In this document: positions 51,942 to 60,736 of the stretch, piece after piece
How the letters are laid out: each line of letters begins with the position of its first letter
Numbering within the stretch: position 1 is the first letter of the stretch
From: Limnocylindrus sp040397235
GTDB taxonomy: Bacteria; Chloroflexota; Limnocylindria; Limnocylindrales; Limnocylindraceae
Direction: 5' to 3'
Assembly: GCA_040397235.1 (NCBI GenBank)
Contig: JBBAWH010000001.1
Location: 248,001-312,000, forward strand
DNA length: 64,000 nt
Made by a program: the position numbers and the translations under genes
The notes under the pieces: model-generated
What the model was told of the DNA's origin: nothing
The model's input: only the letters and a program-made list of their open reading frames with translations
Database searches by the model: none

Positions 51942-53041
51942 TCCCGACCGCCCAGTTGCAGCAGCCTCTGCGCGATGACCATCGCGGCATCAGGGTGCGC
52001 CAACGTTGTAGCGGCACGCGCCGCTGCAGCGCGCTGTGCTGGCGTCGCATAGTCGGCAACCGCCGCGAGAAGGCGTTCGGAGGTCAGCTCCTCATCGTTA
52101 ATCAGCGTCACAGCGCCAGCCGCTGCGGCGGCCTCTGCATTGGCGCGTTGATGGCCGCCGGCAAATGGGTACGGCACGATGATGGCGGGGAGCCCAGCGG
52201 CGGCCGCTTCGGCAATTGTTGATGCACCGGCGCGTCCGAGCATCAGATCGGCGGAGACGAGTGCCCCCTCCATCTCTCCCCCACCCAGGAATGCGACGGG
52301 CAGGTAGCGGTCACGCAGCTCCGCAGGGAGGCTCGCTCGTCGACGCTCTGCATCGGGGAGGCCCTCCATCACCACGTGCAGGACGCTCCACCCCGTGAGC
52401 AGCGTTGCAAGCGCACCGGCGAGTGCCGTCTCGAATCGACGAACGCGCTGCGAGCCGCCGAACACCAAGAGGAGTTGATCGCTCTCGCTGAGGCCGCGCG
52501 CAGTTCGTGCCGTTGTGCGATCAATCGTGAGCTCGCGCACAGGGGTGCCGGTCACGGTCGTCTTCGCACCGCTCCATGGCGCGCGCTCTGCCGTCTGCCG
52601 CCAGGCAACTGCGCGATGTGAGGCGAGCGGTGCAACGAGGGTGTTCGATCGTCCCGCCTGTACGTTCCCCTCCCATAGGAGGCTCGGCGTGCGCGTGAGC
52701 CACGCGGCGATCAGCGTAGGGATGGCGATGTATCCACCCGTGGAGAAGATCACGTCGGGTCGCACGCGACGGATCAGGCGAATCGCCTGCAGGATTGACC
52801 AGAGCAGCTTGGCGGCATCACGCGCCGTCGCGAGCAACCATGCGCCGCTCGGTCGCAGACTTGGGGCGGCCAAAAGCGTCAACGGGTACCCCGCCTCTGG
52901 AACAAGGCGCGACTCGACGCCACGTGCGCCGCCGAGCCAGCTGATCTCAGCGTCGGAGTGGAGCTGGCGAACCGTACGAGCTACGGCGAACGCGGGGAAG
53001 AGATGTCCCCCCGTTCCGCCACCCGCGATTAGCACGCGCAT
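51938..53041 (-). CDS. murG: MurG, UDP-GlcNAc transferase of lipid II synthesis
   Basis: MurG adds GlcNAc to lipid I on the inner membrane face, making lipid II. The start is the ATG at 53041, with AGGAGG at 53047-53052 and a spacing of five; it gives 367 residues and the family opening RVLIAGGGTGGHLFPA. Seen further on: the FSTGGYIAIPTLIAAW segment, LLWEGNVQAGRSN, LLVFGGSQ and the UDP-GlcNAc site RAGASTIAEAAAAGLPAIIVPYPFAGGHQ. The start lies 95 bases inside the ftsW 3' end in another frame. Confidence 0.96.
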   Translation of the reverse strand: MRVLIAGGGTGGHLFPAFAVARTVRQLHSDAEISWLGGARGVESRLVPEAGYPLTLLAAPSLRPSGAWLLATARDAAKLLWSILQAIRLIRRVRPDVIFSTGGYIAIPTLIAAWLTRTPSLLWEGNVQAGRSNTLVAPLASHRAVAWRQTAERAPWSGAKTTVTGTPVRELTIDRTTARTARGLSESDQLLLVFGGSQRVRRFETALAGALATLLTGWSVLHVVMEGLPDAERRRASLPAELRDRYLPVAFLGGGEMEGALVSADLMLGRAGASTIAEAAAAGLPAIIVPYPFAGGHQRANAEAAAAAGAVTLINDEELTSERLLAAVADYATPAQRAAAARAATTLAHPDAAMVIAQRLLQLGGRE

Positions 53042-54272
53042 CACTACCTCCTGCCTGGCTTGGATCCATCGTCTCACGCGATACCGAGAGAAGCAGCCCG
53101 ATTGCTGCCATCAGAACAATGAGTGAAGAGCCGCCCTGGGAGACCAGCGGGAGCGGCACGCCTGTCACTGGGAGTAGGGCGAGGACAACCGCAATGTTGA
53201 TGAATGCTTGCCCGGAGATCCAGACCACGATGCCCGTCGCCAGCAATGCGCCGTAGGTGTCGGGGGCGCGACGTGCCGTTCGCAGACCACGGAGAGCGAT
53301 CGCCAAGAAGGCCGCGATCACGATGAGCATGCCGAGCAGGCCAGCCTCCTCGCCGATCACCGCAAAGATGTAGTCGTTCCATGCATACGGAATATTGATC
53401 CCGCCCAGCTGCTGGGAGGAGCCGAGGCCTGAGCCGAGCGGCCCACCGACCGCCATCGCGATCAAGCCTTGCATTGTCTGATAGGTGGAGCCGGTTGGAT
53501 CAGAGAACGGGTCGCTGAACCCACCGAGGCGGGCAACCTGATATCCGTTGACGAACATCAGCGCGATGGCAGCGGCTGCCACGCCAAACCCCGGCACCAG
53601 CACCCAGCGCAGGGGGACACCCGCGACAAAGAGGAGCGAGAACCCGATCAGGCCGAGAATCGACGCGGTGCCCAGGTCTGGCTCAACAAGTACAAGGCCA
53701 ACGGAGAGCACGATCGCCAAGAGTGGCGAGAGCATCGTCTCGAACGTCTTGCCGATCTCGTGACCTCGCCGAGCGAGAAAATCAGCCAGGAAGATGATCA
53801 GCGAGAACTTCGCCGCCTCAGCGGCGTGAATGCTGATCGGCCCAACCGAGAGCGACCGTCGGAGCCCAGCCTCGGTGGGAACGCCAGGGATCATCACGGC
53901 GATCAGGAGGGCAATCGAGATGATCATGGCGAGGGGTGCGAACGAGCGCCAGCGGCGATAATCGGCGGCAGAGAGGATGTACAAGAAGGCAAAGCCGATG
54001 ATTGCGTAGAAGAGCTGCTTGCCACCCGCACCGTAAGCGTCATTCGTCTTGATCAGGCTATTCATCGCAGACGCAGAGAAGACCATCAGCACCCCGATCC
54101 CAACGAGGACGACTGCGGGGAAGAGGATCGCCATATCTTCGCCAGGACGTTCGATCCGTAGCGCGCTCGCGATGCGCTGGCGCGCAGAGCCGATTCGCTG
54201 CGGTGCCCCGCCGCTGGCTGGGCGAGCTCCAGGGGTGCGCGTCACACCAGGCTGTCGCACGAGTCGGCTCAC
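52947..54272 (-). CDS. ftsW: FtsW, SEDS-family peptidoglycan polymerase
   Basis: A SEDS glycosyltransferase that polymerises septal peptidoglycan with FtsI, 441 residues. About ten membrane segments follow a polar Arg-rich N-terminal tail of ~45 residues. Conserved parts are visible: VFSASAMNS, the KFSLIIFLADFLARRG region, LVLVEPDLGTASI with the catalytic-area Glu-Pro-Asp, and VGGPLGSGLGSSQQ ... PYAWNDYIFAVIGEEAGLLG, then GVPLPLVSQGGSSLIV. The last 30 residues overlap the murG start. It is coupled to murD upstream by four bases. Confidence 0.96.
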   Translation of the reverse strand: MSRLVRQPGVTRTPGARPASGGAPQRIGSARQRIASALRIERPGEDMAILFPAVVLVGIGVLMVFSASAMNSLIKTNDAYGAGGKQLFYAIIGFAFLYILSAADYRRWRSFAPLAMIISIALLIAVMIPGVPTEAGLRRSLSVGPISIHAAEAAKFSLIIFLADFLARRGHEIGKTFETMLSPLLAIVLSVGLVLVEPDLGTASILGLIGFSLLFVAGVPLRWVLVPGFGVAAAAIALMFVNGYQVARLGGFSDPFSDPTGSTYQTMQGLIAMAVGGPLGSGLGSSQQLGGINIPYAWNDYIFAVIGEEAGLLGMLIVIAAFLAIALRGLRTARRAPDTYGALLATGIVVWISGQAFINIAVVLALLPVTGVPLPLVSQGGSSLIVLMAAIGLLLSVSRETMDPSQAGGSDARANRGWRNGGTSLPRVRRSSYGSPAPLRR

Positions 54273-55825
54273 TGTGTGGCCTCAACCTGCGCGAGGACGG
54301 CGGCGCGGAACGCCTCGCCACGTGCGCCGAAGGGGTTGTTGTACATATCAAAGCTGGAACCGATCGGGCTCAACAGCAGCGTGGCGCGAATCCCATCTGT
54401 GCTCGGGGTGCCGATCTCGTGCGCCAGGCTGGTTCCCACCGCTACCGCGCTCTCCACACTCGTCGCGCGCTCAATGCGCTGGAGTCCTGCGCTGCGGAAG
54501 AGCGCCTCGAGCTCATCGGAAAGTTCACCCATCACCACGGCGGCGGAGCAGCGTTCGGCGACAATCGGCGCTAGGTCGGTAAGGTCGAGCCCCTTACTTC
54601 GTCCGCCAGCAATGAGGATCAGGGGCTTTGGGAATGAGCGAACTGCAGCGGCAACCGCATCTGGCTGCGTCGCCTGCGAGTCGTTCACGTAGCGAATGCC
54701 GTTGACCACGGCAACCGTCTCGAGTCGGTGCGGAATGCCGGTGAATGAACCTACCGCGCTCCGGATTGCGTCTGGTGCCACCCCCGCAATGAGCGCCGCG
54801 CTGACGGCGGCGAGCACATTGCTCACGCTATGCTCGCCGGGGAGTGCAATCTCACCGACCGGCATGATGCGCCCACCAGGACCGGTGGCAGCGACACCGC
54901 CACCAAAACGCGGTGCGCGCAAAACGCCAGCGGCAACGATCCAGCCACCAACAATCCCAACCCCGCCTGGGATTGGGCTACTGAGACGATATCCGACCAT
55001 CTCAACGCGCCCGATTCCTCCATACGCGGCCACCACTGGATCATCAAGGTTGACGACCATGACGCCATCATCGGCGATGCGGTCTGCGAGAAGTCGCTTG
55101 ACGCTACGGTAGGCAGCAACGCTGCCATGTCGATCGAGGTGATCAACGGTCACGTTCGTAAACACACCAACATCAACGGCCGAGTGGAGCGATGGGAGCT
55201 GCAGCTCCGACAGCTCGATCACCACACGTGTATCCGCTGGGAGTGTTGCCGCGCGTCCGATCAGTGGCTTCCCGTTGTTGCCACCGAGTTCTACCGGGTG
55301 CGATGGGTCTCGCGCCAGAATCGTCGCAATCAGGTTGCTGGTGGTGCTCTTCCCCTTCGTCCCCGTCACGCCAACACGCCAACGGTTGCCAAGGAGGCGA
55401 AGCGCCCACTCCGGCTCACTGATCAGTACTGGGCCACGCGCACCCCTCTCCCCGACCAGCGGGATCGCCCCAGTGGCAAAGGCGCGAAGGTCACGCTCAA
55501 TGGTGGGGCGCACCGTAGGGAATCCGAGCGTTACCGCGGGGCTATGCACAACGAGATCCGCCTCGGCGAGTAGCGGCGCCAGGTTCTCGGCATCGCCGAA
55601 CGAGGTACGAATTGCGCTGCCAGCGAAAGCCTCGGCAGCGCCGACCACTCGCTCCATGGTGTCTGTGTCGTGGACCGTCACGTTCGCACCCGCTCCAGCG
55701 GCAAATGCCGCAGTTGCTTGGCCGGTGCGCCCGCCACCAAGGATCAGGACGTTGCGCCCACGCAGGCTCCCCGCCGCAATGGCTGGCGCCTCAAGATCGT
55801 TCAGCGTGAGGCCGCCGCCGCTCAT
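54269..55825 (-). CDS. murD: UDP-N-acetylmuramoyl-alanine--D-glutamate ligase
   Basis: MurD adds D-Glu to UDP-MurNAc-L-Ala, 518 residues, longer than the usual ~450. The N-terminal Rossmann opening is VLILGGGRTGQATAAFA. The ATP loop reads VTGTKGKSTTSNL, ELSELQLPSL is the metal-loop region, and NVTVDHLDRHGSVAAYRSVK and GGRSKGLDLTDLAPI are clear MurD blocks. LLLSPIGSSFDMYNNPFGARGEAF near the end is the MurD-specific SPAxxSFD pattern with an extra residue stretch. The NDSKAT motif is NDSQAT. I considered MurC or MurE, but the Gly-Gly-Arg-Ser-Lys-Gly block and the end pattern fit MurD. Confidence 0.93.
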   Translation of the reverse strand: MSGGGLTLNDLEAPAIAAGSLRGRNVLILGGGRTGQATAAFAAGAGANVTVHDTDTMERVVGAAEAFAGSAIRTSFGDAENLAPLLAEADLVVHSPAVTLGFPTVRPTIERDLRAFATGAIPLVGERGARGPVLISEPEWALRLLGNRWRVGVTGTKGKSTTSNLIATILARDPSHPVELGGNNGKPLIGRAATLPADTRVVIELSELQLPSLHSAVDVGVFTNVTVDHLDRHGSVAAYRSVKRLLADRIADDGVMVVNLDDPVVAAYGGIGRVEMVGYRLSSPIPGGVGIVGGWIVAAGVLRAPRFGGGVAATGPGGRIMPVGEIALPGEHSVSNVLAAVSAALIAGVAPDAIRSAVGSFTGIPHRLETVAVVNGIRYVNDSQATQPDAVAAAVRSFPKPLILIAGGRSKGLDLTDLAPIVAERCSAAVVMGELSDELEALFRSAGLQRIERATSVESAVAVGTSLAHEIGTPSTDGIRATLLLSPIGSSFDMYNNPFGARGEAFRAAVLAQVEATQ

Positions 55826-56793
55826 CCCTGTGCCCGTGTTGCCAGGAAGGTGACGATACCGAGGATGCCGCCAATCGCGCCGATGATCCAGAAGCGGAAG
55901 GTGATCTGCGTCTCCGCCCAGCCGAGCCGCTCGAAGTGGTGGTGGATCGGCGTGAACAAGAAGATGCGCTTGCCAGTGAGCTTGACGCTCGCGACCTGCA
56001 GGATCACCGAGCCGGTCTCCACCACAAAGATGATGCCGATCAGTGGCAGGAGCAGCACGTGGCCGGTCACCAGCCCAGTGACTGCGAGTGCGGCGCCGAA
56101 TCCGAGTGCGCCAGCATCACCAATGATCACGCTCGCCGGATGCACGTTGAACCAGAGGAAGCCAACCAACGCGCCCGCGATCAGTGCGCAGACGATCGCA
56201 AGGTTCACCTGACCTGGAGCGTTGAGGAGCGCGATCACCATATAGCTGATCCAGGCGAAGGTCATGGTTCCGCCAGAGAGCCCGTCGAGGCCGTCGGTAA
56301 GGTTCACGCCATTGCTCGTCGCGACGATGGCAACCACGGCGACGGCAATCCATAAGATTGGTGCGATCGGTACCTCGCCAACAAAGGGCACGACGAGTGA
56401 GGAGAAGGCGAAGTGCTGCTGCAGATAGATGGCCGAGATGATTGCCACCCCGGTCTGCCAGAGCAGCTTCTGTCGTGCTGAGATGCCATCACCAGTGCGC
56501 GCATTAAGCCAGTCATCAAACGCGCCGAGGAGGGTGACCCCGAGAAGCGCAAGCAGGACGGCGTAGGTTGAGGCGTCGACTACGTCAAGGAGGAGCGCGA
56601 GGGCAATCACAATTCCCGTGAGCAGGAGACCACCCATCGTCGGTGTCCCCTCTTTGACGATGTGCCACTCAGGGCCAAACTCTCGTCGGACGCGCTTGCC
56701 GAACCCTGCGTACTTCAAGAGGCGCAGGTAGGCCGGCATCAGCACGAAGACACAGACGAATGCGAGTACGAGCGCCTGAACAATGGCAATCAC
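55822..56793 (-). CDS. mraY: phospho-MurNAc-pentapeptide transferase
   Basis: MraY joins UDP-MurNAc-pentapeptide to undecaprenyl phosphate, making lipid I. It has 323 residues and about ten membrane helices. Conserved blocks: EGTPTMGGLL, the catalytic-area LGAFDDWLNART (Asp-Asp), NGVNLTDGLDGLSGG with the Asp that positions the nucleophile, and TGKRIFLFTPIHHHFERLGW carrying the HHH motif near the C terminus. It overlaps murF and murD by four bases each. Confidence 0.97.
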   Translation of the reverse strand: MIAIVQALVLAFVCVFVLMPAYLRLLKYAGFGKRVRREFGPEWHIVKEGTPTMGGLLLTGIVIALALLLDVVDASTYAVLLALLGVTLLGAFDDWLNARTGDGISARQKLLWQTGVAIISAIYLQQHFAFSSLVVPFVGEVPIAPILWIAVAVVAIVATSNGVNLTDGLDGLSGGTMTFAWISYMVIALLNAPGQVNLAIVCALIAGALVGFLWFNVHPASVIIGDAGALGFGAALAVTGLVTGHVLLLPLIGIIFVVETGSVILQVASVKLTGKRIFLFTPIHHHFERLGWAETQITFRFWIIGAIGGILGIVTFLATRAQG

Positions 56794-58274
56794 TTCACCT
56801 CCTCGCTCCAGCGGGTAGCGAGCCCACCGATTAATCGCTCCAGCTCTACCGAGCGCGATGCCTTTACCAGGATAGTGTCGCCCGACGCCGCCATGTCGCC
56901 CAAGAGTCCAACGGCGGCGGCGATGCCAGCTTCGTCGCTACTCAGGCGCATGATCTTCTCGATCGGCATACCGCCAGCCCGCGCCCCCTCGGCAATGCCG
57001 TCGGCCTTGGCGCCAAACACGATCAACAGTTCAAGCCCGCTCGTTGCGGCGGCGTGCCCAACGGCGTTATGGGCGTCGGCGGCGTATGCCCCAAGCTCCC
57101 CCATGGCACCAAGCGCCGCAAAGCGGTGTGGGCGGCAGGCTGCAAGTGTTGCCAGCGCCGCTGCCATGCTGGTCGGCGCAGCGTTGTACGCATCATCAAT
57201 CACTCGAATGCCCGACATCATGCGCACCGTGGCGCGGCCAGATGGAAGCTGCACGGTGGCGAGGCGGGCCGCTGCCTCACCTAGTGCGATGCCGCAAAGA
57301 TCTGCAACGGCGATAGCGAGCGCCGCCGCCTTGGCGAAGTGAAGCCCAAAGAGCGGCAGATCGACGCGCACCGTTTCAGTACGGATCTGCAAGGTAACGG
57401 CGGTGTGGCCCGACGCTTCATCGAGCACTGCATCAACGATGCGAATATCGGCGGTCGCGGCGTGGCCGGCCGCAACGCTACGCGCCGGTGTTCGCGTGGT
57501 GAGACGAGCGACACGGAGGTCGTCGGCGGCGAGTACAGCCCAGCCCTCAGGCGAGAGTGCCTCAACGAGCTCACCCTTGCCGCGCTCAATGGCATCAAGG
57601 TCCCCTGCCCGCTCGGCGTGCACGGCATCAATGGCGGTCACCACACCGATGAGGGGACGCGCCAGGGTGCAGAGCGCCCGAATATCACCCTCGACGTACA
57701 TCCCCATCTCAGCGACGTAGCGCACGGTTCCGTCGGGGAGATTGAGCAGCGACATGGGCAGCCCAATCTCGTTGTTGGCGTTCCCTGGGGTGGCGGCGCA
57801 GCCGGCCGACTCACCCCCAAGGGCGGCGGCGATGAACTGCTTCGTCGTGGTCTTCCCCACAGAGCCGGTGACGCCGATCACCTCAAGCGTGAAGCGGTTG
57901 CGCCACTCCGTCGCCGCACGACTGAGGGCGGTACGTCCGTTCTCAACAGTGATCAGCGAGGCACCCGCCGCTCGTACCGCCAGCTCAACCTCGGCCAAAA
58001 TCTGTCGAAGCTCTGGAGTTGCCTCTCCCCCCTCAAGGACAATGGCTGTCGCACCGGCGCGCAGCGCCTCGCTGGCATGGTGGAGGCCGTGCGTTCGCTC
58101 ACCCGGGAGGGCGAGGAACATCTGACCTGCAGTGGCAAGGCGCGAATCGACCGCGCAGCCGCGGATCGCCTGCGTGCCATCAGCGATCAGCGTGCCGCCG
58201 AGGATGCTGGCAAGTTCGTGGCCCGATGTGGCAAGGGGCCCGCTCACCGTTCGTGCTGCTGCTGAGGGGGCCAT
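56790..58274 (-). CDS. murF: UDP-N-acetylmuramoyl-tripeptide--D-alanyl-D-alanine ligase
   Basis: MurF adds the D-Ala-D-Ala dipeptide, completing the pentapeptide, 494 residues. The N-terminal domain has CAVDSRLATAGQMFLALPGERTHGLHHASEAL. The ATP loop is VTGSVGKTTTKQF, then TPGNANNEIGLPMSLLNL, the EMGMY metal-loop and the C-terminal IDDAYNAAPTSMAAALATLA, which is MurF-specific. MurE would carry the DNPR motif, which is absent. It directly follows ftsI, so murE, which usually lies between them, is missing. It shares one base with the ftsI stop. Confidence 0.95.
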   Translation of the reverse strand: MAPSAAARTVSGPLATSGHELASILGGTLIADGTQAIRGCAVDSRLATAGQMFLALPGERTHGLHHASEALRAGATAIVLEGGEATPELRQILAEVELAVRAAGASLITVENGRTALSRAATEWRNRFTLEVIGVTGSVGKTTTKQFIAAALGGESAGCAATPGNANNEIGLPMSLLNLPDGTVRYVAEMGMYVEGDIRALCTLARPLIGVVTAIDAVHAERAGDLDAIERGKGELVEALSPEGWAVLAADDLRVARLTTRTPARSVAAGHAATADIRIVDAVLDEASGHTAVTLQIRTETVRVDLPLFGLHFAKAAALAIAVADLCGIALGEAAARLATVQLPSGRATVRMMSGIRVIDDAYNAAPTSMAAALATLAACRPHRFAALGAMGELGAYAADAHNAVGHAAATSGLELLIVFGAKADGIAEGARAGGMPIEKIMRLSSDEAGIAAAVGLLGDMAASGDTILVKASRSVELERLIGGLATRWSEEVK

Positions 58275-60193
58275 CAGCCGCGCCTCACGCTGCGGAAGGT
58301 TGGTAGATCCCCACCCACCGCCGGCATAACCGGAGCGGAGGGTTCCGGCGCGCCGGGGTGGGTGGGGGGAGTCAAGCCGCCAGCTGCAGCCGCAACGGCG
58401 GGGGAAATGTTGTACACGGAGATGAGATCTTGCGCCACGCGGCGGAAGAGCTCAAAGGACTCGATGCGATTCACGATCGCACCTTGGCGCTGTGTGACCG
58501 GAGTTCCTCGGCGAATGGAGATCGCGATGACGTACTCCGGCGCAGTCTTGCCGACCCAGCCAACGAAGGTGAAGTTGTAGTGCTCAAAGTCCCACGCACC
58601 CTTACCGCCGTCGGCGTCCTTCAGCCAGATCTGCGCGGTTCCAGTCTTTCCGCCGTAGGCGTACCCGTCCATGCGGGTCAGCTTGGCGTAGAAGGGGACG
58701 CTGGATGTTACCTGGCTGGTCATACGTACCATCTGCGCCGAAATCTCTGGTGAGGTCGCTGTACCACGAACGGTGATTGGAATGGTGACGCCGTCGACTG
58801 ACTCAACGAGACGTGGACGCACCAGCACGCCACCGTTCACGAGCGCGGAGTAGGCAACGGCAAGTTGAATGAGCGTCGTTCCGACACCCTGTCCGAACGA
58901 GGCATTCGCGACATCAATCTCGCGCCATCGACGATCGGTTGGATCGTTCACTAAGCCCTGGCTCTCTCCAACAACGTCAATGCCGGTCTTGCCACCGAAA
59001 CCGAAGCGCAGCCATGTGGCATAGAGGCGCGCGGCAGCCTCACGTGCGTTGCCGCCGAGTGAGAGGCCAACCTTGCTAAAGATGATGTTGCGGCTCCAGG
59101 CAAGCGCAGCGGTGAGCGTCATGGAACCTTTTGATTTGAGGTCAGAGTTGCGCACCTTGGTTGCGCCGTTATCAAGCGTGAGCAGTGCCTCATCTTGAAT
59201 CTTGGTAGTCGGCGTATAGAGGCCCGACTCCAGTGCAGCGACTGAGGTGATCGCCTTCATCACCGATCCAGGCTCATAGACGCTGGTCGTTGCTGGATTA
59301 ATGAAACGGCCCGGGTCTCGCGCCGCCGTCACGCCGAAGTTGTTGGCATCGTAGGAGGGCCATGAGGCTGAGGAGATGATTGCGCCCGTGTACGGGTCCA
59401 TCACGATTGCGCTCACCGATTCGGCATCATCGGCGATCCCGGCCGTCGCAACCTCCTGCTCAACCAGGGTCTGCAGCGTGGCGTCGATGCAGAGCTGCAG
59501 GTTTGATGGGGTTCGACCTGTCGTTACCTGCGTCGTTTCTAGCTGACCATCAGTGCCACGCACCGTTGTGCTGACGCTCGCCGCACCGGCGAGCTGCTCG
59601 TTGTAATACTCCTCAAGGCCGTACTGGCCACCCCCATCCGAGTTAACGAATCCGATGATGTGGCTCGCAAGTGTCGTGCCCACACCGCCGCCTGGCTGCG
59701 GATAGAGGCGAACGCGAACCTCTTCAAGGGTCACACCACGGACGCGATCCGCGGCGATCTCCCCTCGCACGATGTCCGTCTGAGCATCATCGAGCGCTGG
59801 GAGGAGCACGGCCCACTTGCGACCAGACTCAAGCACAGCGCGAACCTTGGTGGCGTTCGACGGGCTCAACGCGAGTGCCGTGACCAGCGCGTCAGCGGTC
59901 GATGCCCGGTCTACCGCTGAGAGCGCCGCCCCTTGGGAGAGTAGGCGGTGGCGCAGCACCGTTGTGGCCAGCACGACGGCACCGGTGCGGTCCGTGATGG
60001 TGCCCCGAATAGGCTCGTTGGTGACGGTTGTCCGCAACTGGGCGGCACCGGCATCAAGCAGTTGATCGCGAGCAACAACCTGCCAGTAGCCGAGTCGTGC
60101 CACACAGATGGTAGCAATGAGGATCAGTACGAACGTGACGATGTTGGCGCGGAGGCGTGAGTCGGTGCGCACGGTCCGCGGATCCGGCGCCAT
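58274..60193 (-). CDS. ftsI: FtsI/PBP3 transpeptidase (class B penicillin-binding protein)
   Basis: The septal peptidoglycan transpeptidase, 639 residues. A short cytoplasmic tail is followed by one membrane helix (~15-38, IVTFVLILIATICVARLGYW). The dimerisation/pedestal part begins RGTITDRTGAVVLATTV. The catalytic motifs are SxxK in EPGSVMKAIT (~305), SxN in WSRNIIFSKVG, and KTG in YGGKTGTAQIW (~516); a GFGGKTGIDVVGE block, typical of FtsI, lies near 400. No C-terminal PASTA domain is present. It works with FtsW four genes downstream. Confidence 0.96.
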   Translation of the reverse strand: MAPDPRTVRTDSRLRANIVTFVLILIATICVARLGYWQVVARDQLLDAGAAQLRTTVTNEPIRGTITDRTGAVVLATTVLRHRLLSQGAALSAVDRASTADALVTALALSPSNATKVRAVLESGRKWAVLLPALDDAQTDIVRGEIAADRVRGVTLEEVRVRLYPQPGGGVGTTLASHIIGFVNSDGGGQYGLEEYYNEQLAGAASVSTTVRGTDGQLETTQVTTGRTPSNLQLCIDATLQTLVEQEVATAGIADDAESVSAIVMDPYTGAIISSASWPSYDANNFGVTAARDPGRFINPATTSVYEPGSVMKAITSVAALESGLYTPTTKIQDEALLTLDNGATKVRNSDLKSKGSMTLTAALAWSRNIIFSKVGLSLGGNAREAAARLYATWLRFGFGGKTGIDVVGESQGLVNDPTDRRWREIDVANASFGQGVGTTLIQLAVAYSALVNGGVLVRPRLVESVDGVTIPITVRGTATSPEISAQMVRMTSQVTSSVPFYAKLTRMDGYAYGGKTGTAQIWLKDADGGKGAWDFEHYNFTFVGWVGKTAPEYVIAISIRRGTPVTQRQGAIVNRIESFELFRRVAQDLISVYNISPAVAAAAGGLTPPTHPGAPEPSAPVMPAVGGDLPTFRSVRRG

Positions 60194-60736
60194 TTAGCGA
60201 ACCTCCACAACAAGCGGGTCCGCTAGCTGCACAACGCCGAGGCTGGTCACGCGTCGGCGTACCGCTGGCTCACGACCGAGTCGGCTCATATCTGTCTGGC
60301 CGACGCGAATCTCCTCCATCAGCCGCGTCTGCTCATCGATCAAGGTGGTCACCTTGGCGCTTGACGTTGCGATCTCAATCGAGAGGATGGTCAGAATGAA
60401 GAAGGCACCGAAGATGACGGCGGTCGGCATGAGCAACGAGCCGAGCTTGGCGCTGAGGCCACCGTGGCGCTCTACCGCGTTCCATGAAGAGACGCCGATG
60501 CGCCCACGCGGAGCGGCACCTGGGATCACCGCGGTACGCGGGACCGGAGTTCCTGGGGCGGGCCGCGTGCCGACGCGAATGGAGCCAGTTCCTACGGCGG
60601 CGCTTATCGGCCGGAAGGCGTTTCGAATTGCGATGCGTTGCCGTGCCGCAGCGGCGGCCCGGCTGTCGGAGATTCGTGGCTGATACGGTGGTGTCACCAA
60701 CTGTGCGCCGCGGAGCGAGCGGCCGATCGTCGTCAT
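60194..60736 (-). CDS. ftsL: FtsL-like bitopic division protein
   Basis: A 180-residue protein in the FtsL position between rsmH and ftsI. It has a long basic cytoplasmic tail (~1-100) rich in Arg, Ala and Pro; one membrane helix near 101-123 (LLMPTAVIFGAFFILTILSI); and a coiled-coil-like periplasmic part (TTLIDEQTRLMEEIRVGQTDMSRL) ending in a short beta-like DPLVVEV. FtsL sequences are poorly conserved, so the call rests on topology and position. The start overlaps the rsmH stop by four bases. Confidence 0.8.
   Translation of the reverse strand: MTTIGRSLRGAQLVTPPYQPRISDSRAAAAARQRIAIRNAFRPISAAVGTGSIRVGTRPAPGTPVPRTAVIPGAAPRGRIGVSSWNAVERHGGLSAKLGSLLMPTAVIFGAFFILTILSIEIATSSAKVTTLIDEQTRLMEEIRVGQTDMSRLGREPAVRRRVTSLGVVQLADPLVVEVR

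Noticed and set aside
54269..55825. The murD gene considered as murC or murE
   Set aside because: The NDSQAT, GGRSKGLDL and SPIGSSFDM blocks are those of MurD; MurE's DNPR motif is absent.
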